From positions 1-16,900 of the forward strand of contig DASYDR010000270.1 in NCBI GenBank assembly GCA_036499545.1: a DNA stretch of 16,900 bases. The letters are read 5' to 3'. Positions 14,452-16,900 of this stretch are shown piece after piece. The translations under genes and the position numbers were made by a program. A model generated the notes under the pieces. It did no database searches. It worked only from the letters and a program-made list of their open reading frames with translations, and was not told where the DNA came from. The stretch is from Plastoroseomonas sp036499545 (lineage in GTDB: Bacteria; Pseudomonadota; Alphaproteobacteria; Acetobacterales; Acetobacteraceae). Position 1 is the first letter of the stretch; the number at the start of each line of letters is the position of its first letter.

Positions 14452-14467
14452 GCCGGCATCCGCTGGC
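14452..14467 (-). terminator. Short hairpin after the acetyltransferase gene
   Basis: GCCGGC-ATCC-GCTGGC makes a 6-bp stem with one G-T pair, ending three bases from the stop codon of the minus-strand acetyltransferase. The loop and arms match module 1 of repeat copy A, but the flanking CCTCA and TTGGCT are absent, so it is at best a degenerate relative. Confidence 0.35.
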
Positions 14468-14469
14468 GA

Positions 14470-14988
14470 TCAGTCCGGCGGCGCCTTCTCGCCGGCGCCG
14501 AGCGCGCGCTGCATCTGCACCACATCCAGCCAGCGGCCGAATTTCAGCCCGGCGGCGCGCAGCACGCCCACCTGGCGGAAGCCGAGCGACAGGTGCAGGC
14601 CGATCGAGCCGGTATTCTCCGAATCGCCGATCACCGCGATCATCTGCCGGAAGCCCTGTTTCTCGGCCCGTTCCACCAGGGCCGCGACCAGCGCCTTGCC
14701 GACGCCCTGGCCGCGCACATCCTCCCGCACATAGATCGAATCCTCCGCCGTGAAGCGATAGGCGGAGCGGTCGCGGAACTGCGAGTAATAGCCGTAGCCG
14801 GCGACCCTGCCGTCGGTTTCCGCCACCAGCCAGGCGCTGCCGGCGTCCTGCACCTTGGCGATGCGCCCCGCCATCTCGGCCTCCGCCGGCGGCTCCTCCT
14901 CGAAGCTGCCGGTGCCGTGCAGCACGTGGTGGGCATAGATGGCGGTGATCGCCTGCAGATCGGCGGCGGTCGCGTCACGGATGATCAT
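14470..14988 (-). CDS. GNAT N-acetyltransferase (MnaT/phosphinothricin-acetyltransferase-like)
   Basis: A cytoplasmic acetyl-CoA-dependent N-acetyltransferase of 172 residues. It opens with MIIRDATAADLQAITAIYAHHVLHGTGSFEEEPP, the typical start of the PAT/MnaT branch, followed by WLVAETDGRVAGYGYYSQFRDR and the acyl-CoA-binding motif VREDVRGQGVGKALV. NTGSIGLHLSLGFRQVG and GRWLDVVQMQRAL close the fold. Family members acetylate methionine sulfoximine, methionine sulfone or phosphinothricin; the native substrate is often unknown. The start at 14988 has GAGGG five bases upstream and is seven bases after the amidase stop, so the two form an operon. The longer upstream open frame is only overlap with the amidase in another frame. 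Confidence 0.92.
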   Translation of the reverse strand: MIIRDATAADLQAITAIYAHHVLHGTGSFEEEPPAEAEMAGRIAKVQDAGSAWLVAETDGRVAGYGYYSQFRDRSAYRFTAEDSIYVREDVRGQGVGKALVAALVERAEKQGFRQMIAVIGDSENTGSIGLHLSLGFRQVGVLRAAGLKFGRWLDVVQMQRALGAGEKAPPD

Positions 14989-14995
14989 CAAACCC

Positions 14996-16177
14996 TCAGA
15001 GTTCCAGCTCGATCGCGAGTTTTTCGGCCAGCGCCAGCAGCGCCCGGTCGCGTCCGGGCGCCGCCACCAGGGAAAAGCCGACCGGCGCGCCGTCGACGCG
15101 CCCGGCCGGGATGCTGACCTCGCAGAGCCCGGCGAGCCCGGCAATCGCCGTGACCCCCATGGTGCGTTCCCGCACGGCATTCTGTTCCGCCAGGGTTGCC
15201 GCCAGCAGCGGCGCCGCGGCGGGGGACGTCGGACAGGCCAGCACCGCGCCGCCGCCGAGCAGCCCCCGCAGCCGCGCCTGGGCCTGTTTCCGGAAGGCCC
15301 GGCCGGCCGCCGCCTTGGCCGGGTCCATGGCCTTGGCCGCGGCGAAGCGTTCACCGACACCGGGGCCGAATTGCGGCCGCGTCGCTTCCACCCAGGCGCC
15401 GAGCGTCGCCCAGGCTTCCTCCGCCTGCGCGCAGCGGAAATGTTCGTAGAGAAGGTGCAGCCCCTCCGGCGCCAGGCCGACCGGCAGGGCGGTGCCCAGC
15501 AGCGCCTCCGCCGCCTGCAGCGCCGGCTTCAGCGCTTCGGCCGTGGCCGGCGTGGCATTGGTCCAGGCCTCGGTCACCTGCAGCAGCGGGCCGAGTGGCG
15601 CTTCCCCGCCCGGCGGCAGCAGCACTTCCCCCACCCGGCGCAGCACCGGCGCCTTGGCGGCGAACCAGCCGGCGGTGTCGAAGGATGGGCCCAGGCCGCA
15701 GGCGCCCGCCAGGCTCACCGCGCCCCAGCTGGGGCGGATGCCGAAGATGCCGCAATAGCTCGCGGGGATGCGCACCGAGCCGCCGGTATCCGATCCCATC
15801 GCGAAATCGACCAGCCCGGCCGCCACCGCCGCCGCCGAACCGCAGGACGATCCGCCCGGAAAGCGGTCCGGCGCCGCCGGGTTGATCGGCGTGCCATGCC
15901 AGACATTCTCCCCGGTCAGCCCGTAGGCGAGCTCCACCGTCCTGGTCTTGCCCGCCAGCGCCGCGCCGGCCTGCAGCAGCGCCGTCACCGCGACCGCGGT
16001 CGCGCCCGGTACCGGATGCGTCCGCGCCCAGTCCGGATTGCCATAGGTCGTCGGCCAGCCGGCCAGGTCGTAGAGATCCTTGATCGCGAAGGAGAGCCCC
16101 GCCAGCGGCCCATGCCCGCTGCCGGCGACGGCCGCGCGCGGGCCGGGCACGAAGGCGCCGACCGTGTCTTCCCGCAT
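14996..16177 (-). CDS. Amidase-signature hydrolase, AMI1-like
   Basis: An amide hydrolase of 393 residues with the Ser-cisSer-Lys triad: K33 in FAIKDLYD, S110 in GGSSCGS, and nucleophile S134 in GSDTGGSVRIPA. The 24-residue Ser-Ser spacing is that of the family. The segments TYGNPDWARTHP, GLTGENVWHGTPINP, VRIPASYCGIFGIRPSWGAVS and FDTAGWFA closely recall Arabidopsis AMI1, an indole-3-acetamide hydrolase, and it is short like AMI1, lacking the longer C-terminal part of GatA-type enzymes. Start 16177 is set by AGGGAGA six bases upstream; the open frame continues leftward to 16897 without support. It is the first gene of an operon with the acetyltransferase. The actual amide substrate is unknown. 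Confidence 0.92.
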   Translation of the reverse strand: MREDTVGAFVPGPRAAVAGSGHGPLAGLSFAIKDLYDLAGWPTTYGNPDWARTHPVPGATAVAVTALLQAGAALAGKTRTVELAYGLTGENVWHGTPINPAAPDRFPGGSSCGSAAAVAAGLVDFAMGSDTGGSVRIPASYCGIFGIRPSWGAVSLAGACGLGPSFDTAGWFAAKAPVLRRVGEVLLPPGGEAPLGPLLQVTEAWTNATPATAEALKPALQAAEALLGTALPVGLAPEGLHLLYEHFRCAQAEEAWATLGAWVEATRPQFGPGVGERFAAAKAMDPAKAAAGRAFRKQAQARLRGLLGGGAVLACPTSPAAAPLLAATLAEQNAVRERTMGVTAIAGLAGLCEVSIPAGRVDGAPVGFSLVAAPGRDRALLALAEKLAIELEL

Positions 16178-16258
16178 CGCTGTCTCCCTGTCCCGGCTCA
16201 GGCCGCAAACCTGCGACGCGGCCGCGCCCCTGGCAACCGGCTGTGCGAGACTGTCCAT

Positions 16259-16879
16259 ATGCGCCCCGTCGACCTCGCCCTGGTCCTTGCCATCGATGCC
16301 TCCTCCTCCGTCGACTACGAGGAATTCGGGCTGATGATGGGCGGCTATGCGGCGGCTTTCCGGGACGACACCGTGCAGGCCGCCATCCTCTCCGGCCCGC
16401 GGGCCGCCATCGCCGTCTGCCTGCTGCTCTGGTCCGGGACTGGCGCCCAGGCGGTCGGCGTCGCCTGGACCGTGGTGCAGGACGCCGCCTCCGCCGCCAC
16501 GCTGGCTGACGCGATCGAGGCCTGTCCGCGCCTGGTCCCGGCCGGCGCGACGGCGCTGGGGGAAGGGATGGCCGCCGGCCTCGCCCAGCTCGCGACCTGC
16601 CCGGCCGAGGCGGCGCGGGGCGTGATGGATGTCTCCGGCGATGGCGCCCACAACCAGGCCCGCCCGCCCGGGCCGGTGCGCGATATCGGCGTCGCGGCGG
16701 GCTTCACCATCAACGGCCTCGCGGTCGTGAACGAGGAGCCGGATCTGCTGGCCCATTACCAGGCGGAGGTGATCGGCGGCCCCGGCAGCTTCGCCATGGA
16801 ATGCCCGGATTACGGGGCCTTCGCCGACGCCATCCAGCGCAAATTGCTGCGCGAGATCGGGGGTGGCGTCATTGCGTAG
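16259..16879 (+). CDS. DUF1194 protein with von Willebrand A-like domain
   Basis: A 206-residue protein of the DUF1194 family. It begins MRPVDLALVLAIDASSSVDYEEF, with the metal-adhesion motif DxSxS as D13-S15-S17, and continues with AILSGPRAAIAVCLLLWSG, GATALGEGMAAGLAQL and GVMDVSGDGAHNQ, all characteristic of the family. Other members usually carry an N-terminal signal peptide, but here the vWA strand begins at residue 4, and no in-frame upstream start is supported. The ribosome site is weak (GCGAGAC). It is divergent from the amidase across an 81-base gap. Function is unknown; vWA domains usually mediate protein binding. The TAG stop is directly followed by repeat copy D. Confidence 0.88.
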   Translation: MRPVDLALVLAIDASSSVDYEEFGLMMGGYAAAFRDDTVQAAILSGPRAAIAVCLLLWSGTGAQAVGVAWTVVQDAASAATLADAIEACPRLVPAGATALGEGMAAGLAQLATCPAEAARGVMDVSGDGAHNQARPPGPVRDIGVAAGFTINGLAVVNEEPDLLAHYQAEVIGGPGSFAMECPDYGAFADAIQRKLLREIGGGVIA

Positions 16880-16900
16880 CCTCAGTCGCCGGCGCACGCA
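16880..16900 (+). repeat. Intergenic hairpin element, copy D (cut by window edge)
   Basis: Beginning on the base after the DUF1194 stop codon, the sequence reads CCTCAGTCGCCGGC then GCACGCA before the window ends. This matches the first 14 bases of copy B with one difference. It should be followed outside the window by the rest of an ATCC-type loop, a GCGTGC arm and TTGGCT. Confidence 0.55.

Noticed and set aside
14452..14467. Counting the GCCGGC-ATCC-GCTGGC hairpin as a full repeat copy
   Set aside because: It lacks the CCTCA and TTGGCT flanks and the second module; six-base GC stems arise easily by chance at this composition.
14939..16258. Upstream extension of the DUF1194 frame across the amidase gene
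   Set aside because: This part is antisense to the amidase and has no family similarity; only the section from 16259 matches DUF1194.

Overview
The window is very GC-rich (roughly 70% by eye), densely coded and rich in hairpins. Gene content and codon bias point to an alphaproteobacterium, probably of the Rhodospirillales/Acetobacteraceae (Roseomonas-like) type. The lineage is an inference from an NdvA-type glucan exporter, an orphan Bug/TctC-type solute receptor, and an ArsR-methyltransferase regulator in front of metH. There are 14 convincing protein genes, no RNA genes, no transposase and no CRISPR. Most of it reads as chromosomal housekeeping and catabolic DNA.

Layout. 80-2531 (+): a cyclic-glucan-type ABC exporter (ndvA-like), then a stand-alone two-CBS-domain protein. 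2718-4609: a divergent pair, a Tat-type tricarboxylate-transporter receptor (-) and a COG3618/LigI-type amidohydrolase (+), which plausibly take up and process an organic acid or lactone. 4778-6797 (-): leuC-leuD for leucine synthesis, one base apart. 7033-8615 (-): a PduO-type cobalamin adenosyltransferase and a cation diffusion facilitator. 8818-13254 (-): a regulator with an ArsR winged helix fused to a methyltransferase fold (SahR type) directly upstream of a full-length cobalamin-dependent methionine synthase (metH). An AT-rich double palindrome in front of the pair is a strong operator candidate. 13387-14369: two small unfamiliar genes facing each other across a shared hairpin. 14470-16177 (-): an AMI1-like amidase followed by a MnaT/PAT-type N-acetyltransferase. 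16259-16879 (+): a DUF1194 von Willebrand A protein.

The most unusual signal is not a protein. Three gene-free gaps (2538-2690, 4612-4761, 7605-7701) and the right edge of the window (from 16880) carry diverged copies of one modular element. It starts CCTCA(A/G), continues with a short hairpin whose stem sequence differs between copies but stays self-complementary, then TTGGCT, then a second hairpin with a conserved GGCCGC-(G/A)TTC-GCGGCC core, and in two copies a third hairpin. All copies follow gene 3' ends, and two fill the space between convergent genes. A dispersed terminator or RNA-processing element is a reasonable reading. The sequence shows the family and the compensatory changes, but not its function.

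Regulation that can be seen: the nested palindromes upstream of sahR-metH, an inverted repeat (14417-14439) upstream of the unknown 196-residue gene, and short divergent promoter gaps at 3687-3775 and 13255-13386. No gap reaches 300 bases. Bases 1-79 hold no callable gene.
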